Assembly (NCBI GenBank): GCA_016931955.1
Contig: JAFGDV010000042.1
Location: forward strand, 1 to 8,775
Origin: Candidatus Altarchaeota archaeon
GTDB taxonomy: Archaea > Altiarchaeota > Altiarchaeia > IMC4 > QMZM01
Direction of reading: 5' to 3'
DNA: 8,775 bases
Each line of letters opens with the position of its first letter. Within the stretch, counting starts at the first letter, position 1. Positions 1 through 6,127 of this stretch are shown in pieces. Under the pieces are notes generated by a model, which was given only the letters and a program-made list of their open reading frames with translations, searched no databases and was not told where the DNA came from. Position numbers and translations under genes: made by a program.

Positions 1-24
1 ACTTTGAAGTCGCAGATGAATGCC

Positions 25-405
25 TCATACTTGCCGACTTTGTAAGTTCATACCACACCCTTTAGGGTGTGGTTGTTGATTTTTTTTCCGTTTTTTTTTG
101 GTGAGTCCACGCTGGTCGGCGGTGAGTATGAGTCCCTGCTTTAGGTGGTGGCGTTCCATGGCTTCGAGCAGTCCCACAGTCTCTCGTTCTCTGCTTTTTT
201 CGTAGTCCGCAGTTACCTGAATTGCAGTCGTGACTTTTCCGCCTGAGCGAACCAAAAAATCGCATTCCTTGTATTCTCTGTGGAAGAATATCTCTCCGCC
301 TGTCTTCTTCAGGGTGAGGTAGACTATGTTCTCGAGGAGTCTTCCGTAGTCTTCCGTTGGCCGGAAGCCTACGATTCTCGCCAGCGCAGGGTCTATGAAA
401 TGCAC
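25..405 (-). pseudogene. Remnant of DUF4143-type archaeal ATPase (C-terminal part only)
   Basis: The 126-residue product matches the C-terminal DUF4143 part of the AAA-type 'archaeal ATPase' family. Recognisable elements are FIDPALARIVGF (3-14), EDYGRLLENIVYL (18-30), ECDFLV (47-52), AIQV (61-64) and GLILTADQ (91-98). Family members are normally around 400 residues with an N-terminal P-loop ATPase and a winged-helix domain; both are missing. The GTG at 405 is only the first start codon in the frame. The frame stays open upstream to about 465, but that stretch is made of the palindromic repeats and does not resemble the family. The natural C-terminus is also lost: after residue 100 (about position 106) the reading becomes lysine-rich and runs through T-tracts and the hairpin. 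Truncation at both ends argues for a dead fragment. The function of the parent family is poorly known. Confidence 0.7.
52..73. repeat. Perfect 9-bp inverted repeat (hairpin), possible IS200/IS605-type end or terminator
   Basis: The sequence is ACCACACCC, loop TTTA, GGGTGTGGT, a perfect 9-bp stem with a 4-nt loop. On the plus strand it is followed by a run of eight T at 80-87 and nine T at 91-99. Two readings fit. It could be the subterminal hairpin of an IS200/IS605-family element, whose ends carry short imperfect or perfect hairpins; the homology of the adjacent ATPase remnant stops just beyond it, as an insertion would cause. Or it could be a hairpin plus T-tract terminator for a plus-strand gene coming from the left. 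No transposase gene is visible in the 51 bases to the left, and no assignable gene lies in positions 1-51, although short frames are open to the edge on both strands. Confidence 0.5.
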
Positions 406-415
406 TTTAAATATT

Positions 416-430
416 TGGTCTATCAGACCA
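416..430. promoter_or_regulatory. Palindrome 1 (operator-like, TGGTCT-N3-AGACCA)
   Basis: Six-base arms TGGTCT and AGACCA are separated by ATC and preceded by AATATT-type sequence. A near-copy lies 33 bp downstream (centre 423 versus 456), about three helical turns away on the same face. The arm sequence resembles operators of GntR/FadR-family regulators, which recognise GGTC..GACC-type sites; assigning a regulator here is inference. It sits upstream of both the ATPase remnant and the plus-strand HTH/GIY-YIG gene. Confidence 0.45.
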
Positions 431-447
431 CAATTTAAGCCAAAATA

Positions 448-464
448 TTGGTCTGTCAGACCAA
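448..464. promoter_or_regulatory. Palindrome 2 (operator-like, TTGGTCT-N3-AGACCAA)
   Basis: Seven-base arms TTGGTCT and AGACCAA surround GTC, again preceded by AATAT. It is the better of the two copies. Both palindromes with their A/T-rich left flank also form an imperfect direct repeat on one strand. They could be a tandem operator, or a target or end sequence of a mobile element that removed the front of the ATPase gene. Confidence 0.45.
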
Positions 465-542
465 ATTACTGCTCACCCCCTACCCTATCAATCCCTTTCT
501 TTACCGAAAGAAAAACGCAGGCGAAAAAGAAACATAAAAGGA

Positions 543-580
543 TATTTATACTCTATTATAATGTGTATCTCTTTTATTTG
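543..580 (+). promoter_or_regulatory. Candidate TATA region for the HTH/GIY-YIG gene
   Basis: The A/T-rich stretch contains TATTTATA (543-550, preceded by the purine-rich AAAAGG, BRE-like) and TTTTATTTG (572-580). The second lies about 27-35 bases before the ATG at 607 and would give a nearly leaderless mRNA; the first would give a leader of about 30 bases. No clear Shine-Dalgarno sequence precedes the ATG, which fits a leaderless archaeal transcript. The rest of the gap 406-606 holds the two palindromes and no credible gene. Confidence 0.3.
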
Positions 581-606
581 GCTTGATGAACTAAGTTATA
601 CCAACT

Positions 607-1122
607 ATGAATAATGATTTTATATCAATAGGTGAGTGTGCGAAGCTTCTTAACATTGATAGGTCGCATCTACTGAAGTATATCAAAGCGGGGAAATTCG
701 GGCCGATTCAACTCGAATTCAGAAGAGATAAGGATAAGCAAAACCAAAAGGTAGCGACGATTTCTAAGAAAGATTTCAAGCTAATAAAGAAGATTCGGGA
801 ACAAGAAGGGTTTGGGAATTCCAAAATTGTGAAGTCAACCAAAGGCCATTTCTATGTAGTTCAAACAAATCCCGACAGTATCCCTTCAAGATACAAGTTC
901 GGATTCACAAATGATTTAGATAACCGAATAAGGAGCTATAAATCCGTATGCCCCAACCTCAAGATTGTTGCGACATTTCCCTGCGATTCGATACATGAAT
1001 TACCTCTAATCAAGATGGTTTCAAAATATGGGAAGCGGGCAGGACAGGAACTCTTTGAGATTAAAGACATAAATACGGTGATAAAAGACATAAAAGAAGT
1101 TCTCAGCAAATTGATTCCATAG
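607..1122 (+). CDS. HTH domain fused to GIY-YIG/T5orf172-like nuclease domain
   Basis: The 171-residue protein has two parts. Residues 5-62 read as an excisionase/MerR-like helix-turn-helix: ISIGECAKLLNI, then RSHLLKYIKAGKFGP, then an ISKKDFKLI helix. Residues 80-152 resemble the GIY-YIG superfamily, closest to the T5orf172/Mug113 type: FYVVQ (82-86) takes the place of 'GIY', YKFGFT (96-101) takes the place of 'YIG', followed by DLDNRIRSY (103-111) with the expected Arg107, Glu131 in HELPL, and GQELFEI (146-152), like the family's GEWF end. These are the positions usually needed for catalysis, so an active endonuclease is possible but inferred. By eye it is AT-richer than the biosynthetic genes, fitting accessory DNA. 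It converges on guaA with only four bases between the stops. It could be a regulator, a homing-type nuclease or a phage or defence accessory protein; the sequence does not decide. Confidence 0.7.
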   Translation: MNNDFISIGECAKLLNIDRSHLLKYIKAGKFGPIQLEFRRDKDKQNQKVATISKKDFKLIKKIREQEGFGNSKIVKSTKGHFYVVQTNPDSIPSRYKFGFTNDLDNRIRSYKSVCPNLKIVATFPCDSIHELPLIKMVSKYGKRAGQELFEIKDINTVIKDIKEVLSKLIP

Positions 1123-1126
1123 ATCT

Positions 1127-2665
1127 TTATTCCCATTCTATTGTTCCTGGTGGTTTGTGTGTTAGGTCGTATACTACTCGGTTCACTTCAGGTATTTCGT
1201 TGGTTATTCTCGTGGATATCCTCTCCAAGACATCATATGGTATCCGGGCGAAGTTGGCGGTCATGCCGTCGACGCTTTCCACTATGCGGAGAGCTATCGT
1301 GTTCCTGTAAGTGCGGGCGTCGCCTTGAACGCCGACGGTCTTAATCGGCAATAGGATGGCGAAAAACTGCCACAGGCCGGGCGCAAGACCGGATTCCCTA
1401 ATCTCTTCCTTCACGATTGAGTCAGCCTCACGTATGATCCTCGCAGACTCAGGCGTAACCTCTCCAATGATCCGGATAGCGAGACCCGGACCCGGAAAAG
1501 GATGTCGGTCAACTATTTCTGGAGGCAGATCCAGTTTTCTGGCAACCACTCGGACTTCGTCTTTATACAAGTCCTCCAATGGCTCTACTATCCTCAAACC
1601 CAGCTTCGCCGGGAGGCCGCCGACGTTGTGGTGACTTTTAATGGTGAAGGCATGCTGCGAGCCGCTCTCGATCCTGTCGGGGTAGATCGTTCCCTGGATG
1701 AGGAATTCAGCGTTTATCTCCCTAGCAACCCCCTCAAAGACCCTGATAAAGGCTTCCCCGATCCTCTTACGTTTCTCCTCCGGGTCTTCAATGCATCTAA
1801 GAGCGGAGAAGAATCTCTCTCTTGCGTCAACCATTCTGAAATCTAGGTCGAATTTGCCCGAGAAGGTCTCCTCTATGAGCGCTGGCTCGTTCTTTCGCAT
1901 GAGGCCAGTATCCACGAATACTGCAGTAAGGTTTTTTCCGATGGCTTTGCCTGCGAGAACCGCTGCAGTGCTGGAATCGATTCCTCCGGAAAGGGCGATT
2001 ATTGCCTTCTTTTTACCTACTTTCTTTTTTATCTTCTCTATTGAAGACTCGATGAAGTCCTCCATGACCCAGTTTCCAGCGCACTTACAGACGTCTCTCA
2101 CAAAATTCTCGAAAATCTTTCTCCCATGTCTGGTATGCACTACTTCAGGATGCCACTGAACGCCGTGGATTTTTTTCTCCCTATGCTGGAATGCCGCGAC
2201 TGGAGTATTGTCGGTGTGCGCCAGTATCTCATAGGTTGATGGCATCTCTTTTACAGTATCAGAGTGACTCATCCATACGTCTTCTTCCTTTGAGAGACCG
2301 GCTAGTATTCCTACTGGTTTATCTATGAAAGCCTTCGTGATCCCATATTCTCCCTGCTCCCCAGCTCTCACTAGACCGCCTTCCATGTATGCTATCAGCT
2401 GGTGGCCGTAGCACAGTCCCAGGATTCCGAGGTCGAGGTCCAGAATCCGTTTATCAAGCTTAAGAGAGTCTTTATCGTAGACGCTCTGCGGACCACCTGA
2501 TATGATCAGTCCTCTGACTTTGTATTTTTTTCCGCACTCTTCTATGTCCTCTGGTGTCGTCTTCGGCGAAACAATCTCAGAATAGACGTTCAGTTCTCGG
2601 ATCCTTCTAGCGATTAGGTGGCAGTATTGGCCTCCGAAGTCCAGCACCAAGATGCAGTCAGTCAT
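1127..2665 (-). CDS. guaA: GMP synthase (glutamine-hydrolysing), fused single chain
   Basis: Makes GMP from XMP, ATP and glutamine, the last step of GMP synthesis. The 512 residues match the usual length of the fused enzyme. Domains: class I glutamine amidotransferase (about 4-192) with oxyanion region ISGGPQSVY (55-63), nucleophile Cys85 in GLCYGHQ, and His172 and Glu174 in WHPE; N-type ATP pyrophosphatase (about 202-395) with PP-loop SGGIDS (226-231) and QGTIYPDRIES (324-334); C-terminal dimerisation domain ending in KPPGTIEWE, with RITNEIPEVNRVVYD just before it. All key residues are present. Its ATG overlaps the carA stop (ATGA, 2662-2665), so translation is probably coupled to carA. Many euryarchaea encode this enzyme as two separate subunits, so the fused form in an apparently archaeal setting is notable and may reflect lineage or transfer. 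Confidence 0.97.
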   Translation of the reverse strand: MTDCILVLDFGGQYCHLIARRIRELNVYSEIVSPKTTPEDIEECGKKYKVRGLIISGGPQSVYDKDSLKLDKRILDLDLGILGLCYGHQLIAYMEGGLVRAGEQGEYGITKAFIDKPVGILAGLSKEEDVWMSHSDTVKEMPSTYEILAHTDNTPVAAFQHREKKIHGVQWHPEVVHTRHGRKIFENFVRDVCKCAGNWVMEDFIESSIEKIKKKVGKKKAIIALSGGIDSSTAAVLAGKAIGKNLTAVFVDTGLMRKNEPALIEETFSGKFDLDFRMVDARERFFSALRCIEDPEEKRKRIGEAFIRVFEGVAREINAEFLIQGTIYPDRIESGSQHAFTIKSHHNVGGLPAKLGLRIVEPLEDLYKDEVRVVARKLDLPPEIVDRHPFPGPGLAIRIIGEVTPESARIIREADSIVKEEIRESGLAPGLWQFFAILLPIKTVGVQGDARTYRNTIALRIVESVDGMTANFARIPYDVLERISTRITNEIPEVNRVVYDLTHKPPGTIEWE

Positions 2666-3747
2666 CCTATCATTTCTATGAATTCATCGAATAAATAATA
2701 GTTATACCATGGTCCAGGATGCGCTTCTGGGTGATACTGTACCGCCTTGATGGGGAGTTCCTTATGTGTGAGACCCTCCACTGAGCCGTCGTTCAGGTTA
2801 GTGTGTGTGACTATTATGTCTTCTGGCATGGATTCGGCGTCGACCGCAAACCCGTGGTTCTGGGATGTTATATGTGCTCTGCCAGTCACTAAGTCCTTCA
2901 CGGGCTGGTTGGCTCCGCGGTGGCCGAACTTCAGTTTATAGGTTCTCGCACCGAAGGCTAAGGCGAGGATCTGCAAGCCGAGACAGATCCCGAACATGGG
3001 AGTTTCTTCAGAGATCAGTTTCTTCACTGTTTCAACCACGTAGTCAGCCCTTTCAGGGTCTCCTGGGCCGTTGGAGACTAATACGGCGCTAGGTTCGTAT
3101 TCAAGGATTCTGTTCGCGGATGTTTTGGCTGGGACTTGGATTACGTTAACGCGCCTATCTAAGAGGCATTGGATGATGCTCTTCTTCACTCCGCAGTCCA
3201 GTAAGGCGATGGTTTTTTTTCCTTTTGCGTTATAGTTTTTGGGTTCTTTTGTTGATACTTGGCTTACGAGGTCGAGTTCTGAGATGTTGGGCAGTTTCTC
3301 GGCTTTTTCTTTGAGTTCTTCTATCTCTTTTTCTTCGTAGGGGTATTTTAGGATGCCATTCAATGTCCCATGGACTCTGATTTTTCTTGTCAGGGCTCGT
3401 GTGTCTATTCCCTCCATACCTGGGATGCTGTAGTCTTTGAGGAATTCGTCCAAGGTCTTCTCTGCCATGTGGTGGCCAATATGCTTTGAAAGCTCTCTGA
3501 TTATGAGGCCCTCCGCTTGTATCCTATCTGATTCAGAGTCTTCGCCGTTGATTCCGTAGTTTCCCATCAATGGATAGGTCATCATCAGGATCTGGCCCTT
3601 ATATGATGGGTCAGTCAGTGCTTCCTGGTAGCCGCCCACGGAGGTGTTGAATACGACCTCCCCCTTGACCTCTGTTTTTGCGCCGAAGCCTTTTCCTTGA
3701 ATAACTGTTCCGTCTTGCAGAACAAGCACAGCGTTTTTTCCATCCAT
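2662..3747 (-). CDS. carA: Carbamoyl-phosphate synthase small (glutaminase) subunit, copy 1
   Basis: Hydrolyses glutamine and passes ammonia to the large subunit CarB, giving carbamoyl phosphate for pyrimidine and arginine synthesis. The 361 residues are full length. The N-terminal CPSase_sm_chain domain (about 4-134) shows GEVVFNTSVGGYQEALTDPSY (29-49). The class I amidotransferase domain (about 178-360) shows NGPGDP (226-231), nucleophile Cys255 in GICLGLQ, KFGHRGANQPV (273-283), NHGFAVD with His298, and YHPEA with His339 and Glu341. The residue after CLG is Leu where bacterial CarA usually has His; the second copy shares this. A GAGGGT about 10 bases before the ATG at 3747 is a possible ribosome site. 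It overlaps guaA downstream by four bases. No carB is in the window. A second carA lies at the right end, with tracts identical at the DNA level. Confidence 0.96.
   Translation of the reverse strand: MDGKNAVLVLQDGTVIQGKGFGAKTEVKGEVVFNTSVGGYQEALTDPSYKGQILMMTYPLMGNYGINGEDSESDRIQAEGLIIRELSKHIGHHMAEKTLDEFLKDYSIPGMEGIDTRALTRKIRVHGTLNGILKYPYEEKEIEELKEKAEKLPNISELDLVSQVSTKEPKNYNAKGKKTIALLDCGVKKSIIQCLLDRRVNVIQVPAKTSANRILEYEPSAVLVSNGPGDPERADYVVETVKKLISEETPMFGICLGLQILALAFGARTYKLKFGHRGANQPVKDLVTGRAHITSQNHGFAVDAESMPEDIIVTHTNLNDGSVEGLTHKELPIKAVQYHPEAHPGPWYNYYLFDEFIEMIG
3275..3345. repeat. 71-bp tract identical to 8705-8775 (in carA copy 1)
   Basis: This tract encodes the linker around residues 135-158 of copy 1 and is base-for-base identical to the last 71 bases of the window in copy 2, so the identity may extend beyond the window. 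Other perfect tracts at the same 5430-base offset are 3200-3230 / 8630-8660 (31 bp) and 2893-2937 / 8323-8367 (45 bp). Sequence between the tracts is clearly diverged. Confidence 0.9.
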
Positions 3748-3772
3748 TCCATAATACCCTCAGAACTCCGAC

Positions 3773-3802
3773 ATAAATACGGCAGGTTTGTTTTTTAAAC
3801 CC
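3773..3802 (-). promoter_or_regulatory. Candidate promoter region for carA-guaA
   Basis: Reading the minus strand, two TATA-like boxes precede carA: TTTAAAAAAC (about 3802-3793) and TATTTATG (about 3780-3773). The first leaves room for a short leader containing the GAGGGT at 3763-3758; the second would start transcription close to the ATG. The 107-bp gap between the upstream membrane-protein gene and carA leaves room for an independent promoter, but co-transcription is also possible. Confidence 0.3.
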
Positions 3803-3828
3803 AATCAGAAGATTTATTTCAATAAAGA

Positions 3829-3845
3829 AACCGATTTTAGCGGTT
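3829..3845 (-). terminator. Weak hairpin followed by T-rich stretch after the DUF6498-like gene
   Basis: On the minus strand, AACCG, a 7-nt loop and CGGTT form a 5-bp stem starting about 10 bases past the stop of the membrane-protein gene, followed by TCTTTATT. The stem is short, so this is a tentative terminator. An overlapping A/T inverted repeat (TTTATT-TC-AATAAA, 3813-3826) adds to the low-complexity character here. Confidence 0.22.
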
Positions 3846-3854
3846 GAAAGGTAT

Positions 3855-4568
3855 TCAGGTTATTGTTTTTTTCTTCATTAGTTTGAGGATTTTTTCAGGG
3901 TCTGTGTGCTCTATGTCGTGCATTATGACATCAGCAACAGTCTTCAGTAGCATGAAGAAGACTAGTAAGGCGGCAGAGCCTGTATCCGGTAAACCCAGGG
4001 TGGATGAGATTATGCCAAAGAATACGAGAACCCACACACCGAAGATGATGGTGAAATGCATTGGTATTATCCTCGCGTAAGGCATGATCATTATCACGCC
4101 GATGTATTGTTTTCTCTTCATGTCCTCTCGCAGGTTATAGGCGAGAGAGAAAAGGTGGTTGAAGAAGAAAAGACCGACGGCGAACAGGAAAGGGAAAAAA
4201 TCTTCTCCGTTACCGGATCCTAGAAAACCCGATCCTGTGAGGAGAAAAGCAGCGTATACCACATGAAAGAATCCGTAGTGGAATGCAAAAAAGATTGCAA
4301 ACATGATTTTCGTGCCGACGGTGGGTTTAACCTCTTTATCGTTTATCTTTACCCCCTCAGTGGAGAAATCCCGCAGCGAAAGAATGCGTATGAAGTTGGA
4401 AAAACCGATTATGATGTTTTGAAACCAGTACACCCAGAGCACTGAGAGCAGGCTCCAGCCTTCCAGGAATGCAATAACAGCAGTCAGCAGATTAGACCCT
4501 ATCAGAGCCCAGGCGGTCGGATCCACTCTTACACGCCTGACAATATCTGATTTAAGGCCGGCCATCAT
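3855..4568 (-). CDS. Multi-pass membrane protein, DUF6498-like
   Basis: A 237-residue hydrophobic protein with about six predicted membrane segments (near residues 20-34, 40-62, 86-110, 124-144, 168-190 and 197-215) separated by short charged loops, and a Lys-rich cytoplasmic-type tail. Conserved-looking features are the aromatic YWFQNIIIGF (47-56), the paired His residues in FHYGFFHVVY (96-105), PYARIIPMHFTI (163-174), and the final KTVADVIMHDIEH (209-221). This pattern fits the DUF6498 family, whose function is unknown; I recognise it from pattern only. The several intramembrane His residues could bind metal or carry protons, which is speculation. The start could be 4568 or the adjacent ATG at 4565. 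It is divergent from the Dph6 gene with 41 bases between starts and lies 107 bp upstream of carA on the same strand. Confidence 0.75.
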   Translation of the reverse strand: MMAGLKSDIVRRVRVDPTAWALIGSNLLTAVIAFLEGWSLLSVLWVYWFQNIIIGFSNFIRILSLRDFSTEGVKINDKEVKPTVGTKIMFAIFFAFHYGFFHVVYAAFLLTGSGFLGSGNGEDFFPFLFAVGLFFFNHLFSLAYNLREDMKRKQYIGVIMIMPYARIIPMHFTIIFGVWVLVFFGIISSTLGLPDTGSAALLVFFMLLKTVADVIMHDIEHTDPEKILKLMKKKTIT

Positions 4569-4577
4569 AATAAACTT

Positions 4578-4597
4578 GGAAATGCATATATATTACC
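4578..4597. promoter_or_regulatory. Shared divergent TATA-like box
   Basis: The palindromic ATATATAT (4586-4593) lies midway in the 41-bp gap between two divergent genes, about 20 bases from each start codon. GGAAA just to its left is BRE-like for the plus strand. With so little room both transcripts would be essentially leaderless, and one box may serve both directions. The spacing is a few bases shorter than the usual archaeal TATA-to-start distance, so another box or a start further inside one of the genes cannot be excluded. Confidence 0.4.
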
Positions 4598-4609
4598 TTA
4601 GTGAATTAA

Positions 4610-5278
4610 ATGAAACTAGCGGCGTTGACGTCTGGTGGGAAGGATTCCCTCTACGCAGTGTACTTGGAAAAGAGCGAAGGCCATGATATACGCTATCTGC
4701 TATCGATGAAGCCTCTCAGCGATGAAAGCTACATGTTCCACCACCCCAACATCGAACTAACTGGATTACAGTCCGCGCTAATGAACATACCTCTTCGGTT
4801 CAAGGTAACTCCGGGAGAGAAAGAAAAAGAACTCATAGACTTGGAGAAATTGTTCTTGGAGATCAAACACAAAGTCGATGGGATCATAACAGGAGCTATC
4901 GCCTCAAACTACCAGAAGGAGAGGATAGAGCGGATCTGCTCGAAGCTCGGCTTGGAGTGTGTTTCCCCGCTCTGGCATATTGATTCGGAAAAGTACTGGA
5001 GCGATCTACTTGATGCGGGATTCGAGGTCATAGTCTCAGGGGTCTCGGCGCAGGGCCTGGGTGAGGAGTGGTTGGGAAGGATAATAGACGAAAAAGCCCT
5101 GGATGAGCTGAAGCGGATAAGGGATAAACATGGAATACACATGGCCTTTGAGGGCGGGGAAGCGGAGACATTCGTCCTAAATTGTTCAATGTTTTCGAAG
5201 GGAATCAAGGTCTTAGAAGCAGAAAAAAACTGGGACGGACAGAGGGGAACATACAATATAAAGAAGGTGACACTATAG
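4610..5278 (+). CDS. dph6: Diphthine-ammonia ligase-type ATP pyrophosphatase (DUF71/Dph6 family)
   Basis: This family performs the last step of diphthamide synthesis on elongation factor 2, amidating diphthine with ATP and free ammonium. The 222 residues match the archaeal MJ0570-like form, shorter than the eukaryotic protein with its extra C-terminal domains. Key motifs: PP-loop SGGKDS (8-13), GAIASNYQKERIE (95-107), PLWHID (120-125), SGVSAQGLGEEWLGR (143-157) and EGGEAETFVLNCSMF (181-195). No glutaminase domain is present, in line with direct use of ammonia. Its ATG follows a TATA-like box by about 20 bases with no clear ribosome site, so leaderless translation is likely. Its last six bases, CTATAG, are shared with the end of the convergent asparagine-synthase-like gene. 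Some DUF71 members have other or unknown substrates, so the exact role is inferred from family. Confidence 0.88.
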   Translation: MKLAALTSGGKDSLYAVYLEKSEGHDIRYLLSMKPLSDESYMFHHPNIELTGLQSALMNIPLRFKVTPGEKEKELIDLEKLFLEIKHKVDGIITGAIASNYQKERIERICSKLGLECVSPLWHIDSEKYWSDLLDAGFEVIVSGVSAQGLGEEWLGRIIDEKALDELKRIRDKHGIHMAFEGGEAETFVLNCSMFSKGIKVLEAEKNWDGQRGTYNIKKVTL

Positions 5279-6127
5279 TTCTTCCAGATACATCCTAACG
5301 TAGTCTGTTCTATCAACTTCGGATGCCTTCTTCTTGTAGTTTTTCTTTCTGGCGATTTTCTCCAACATCTTTTGTGTGCCGGAGCCGTACTGCGCAGCCT
5401 TCTTCTTCCTGTGGAGCACCGAGTCCGGTACCCCTACTTCCTTACCCAGAAGTCGCAGGATGTATTTGCGCACATATTTTTCTTCCCCGACTTTATCCAC
5501 ACACATATATTCCTCACAGTTCCTTATCCTGTCCTCCATGGGCAGAGAAAGGACGTAGTCTATAAAAGAGGGATCCATGTATGGAGCCCGAAGCTCTATT
5601 CTATTCGCTTTGCAGACAGCCATGTCTTTACTCAGCTGAGACTCGTACATACGCTCTATGTCGGATCGCATCATGTCCTCGACTTTCTCGTAGCCTTCTT
5701 TCAAGGATTCGATGTACCTCGCATAACCCCCAAAGAGTTCATCAGCGCCCTGCCCGCAGAGCATCACCTTAAGACCGTCTTCACTCGCATGCTTTGAGGC
5801 GAAATAGAAGGGGACCTCAACGGAAACCTTCACAGGATTACGATCACTAATCGCTGAGATAATAGCTCTTAGAGAATCCTCCACCATGTCTTCTTCAAGC
5901 ATCACGTATCGCACATCAAAGCCGAGTCCTTCACATTTTTTAGCATACTCCAGATCAGATGCGCCCTCTAAGCCGCAGGCGTAAGCAGTAACCTCTGAGA
6001 ACCTGGATGATAGAATCGCGATGATGAGGGAATCAATGCCTCCGGAAAAAACAATCCCAACCTTTGATTCACAGCTCCTCTCAACGGCTGCGGAAAGAAG
6101 CCGCTTGAGTTCATCTACTTTACTCAT
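5273..6127 (-). CDS. Stand-alone asparagine synthase C-terminal (ATP pyrophosphatase) domain protein
   Basis: The 284 residues match only the synthetase half of AsnB-type asparagine synthases: PP-loop SGGIDS (28-33), [11 protein letters not shown] (125-135), the [10 protein letters not shown] segment (176-185), and a Lys-rich [11 protein letters not shown] (240-250). The N-terminal Ntn-type glutaminase domain, about 200 residues beginning with catalytic Cys2, is absent. This is not a truncation artefact, because the ATG at 6127 overlaps the hisF stop (ATGA) and upstream sequence is HisF. Similar short forms occur in archaea. It may use free ammonia, or receive it from a separate amidotransferase; the substrate could be aspartate or another carboxylate. 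It is the last gene of the overlapping carA2-pdxT-hisH-hisF run and ends on the shared CTATAG with the Dph6 gene. Confidence 0.88.
   Translation of the reverse strand: MSKVDELKRLLSAAVERSCESKVGIVFSGGIDSLIIAILSSRFSEVTAYACGLEGASDLEYAKKCEGLGFDVRYVMLEEDMVEDSLRAIISAISDRNPVKVSVEVPFYFASKHASEDGLKVMLCGQGADELFGGYARYIESLKEGYEKVEDMMRSDIERMYESQLSKDMAVCKANRIELRAPYMDPSFIDYVLSLPMEDRIRNCEEYMCVDKVGEEKYVRKYILRLLGKEVGVPDSVLHRKKKAAQYGSGTQKMLEKIARKKNYKKKASEVDRTDYVRMYLEEL

Noticed and set aside
395-586. 63-codon plus-strand open frame before the HTH gene
   Set aside because: It runs through the palindromes and promoter region, has no recognisable domain and has low-complexity Lys/Tyr-rich content.
936-1136. 66-codon minus-strand frame opposite the HTH/GIY-YIG gene, as a downstream partner of guaA
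   Set aside because: It is antisense to a gene with two recognisable domains and has no features of its own.
1356-2159. Several plus-strand open frames of 92-153 codons opposite guaA
   Set aside because: They are antisense shadows of a fully conserved coding gene, with Ser/Arg/Pro-rich composition and no domain.
3211-3220. T-runs in carA copies 1 and 2 (also 8641-8650) as terminators
   Set aside because: They encode consecutive Lys/Gly codons (KGKKT) in both copies and lack a stem.
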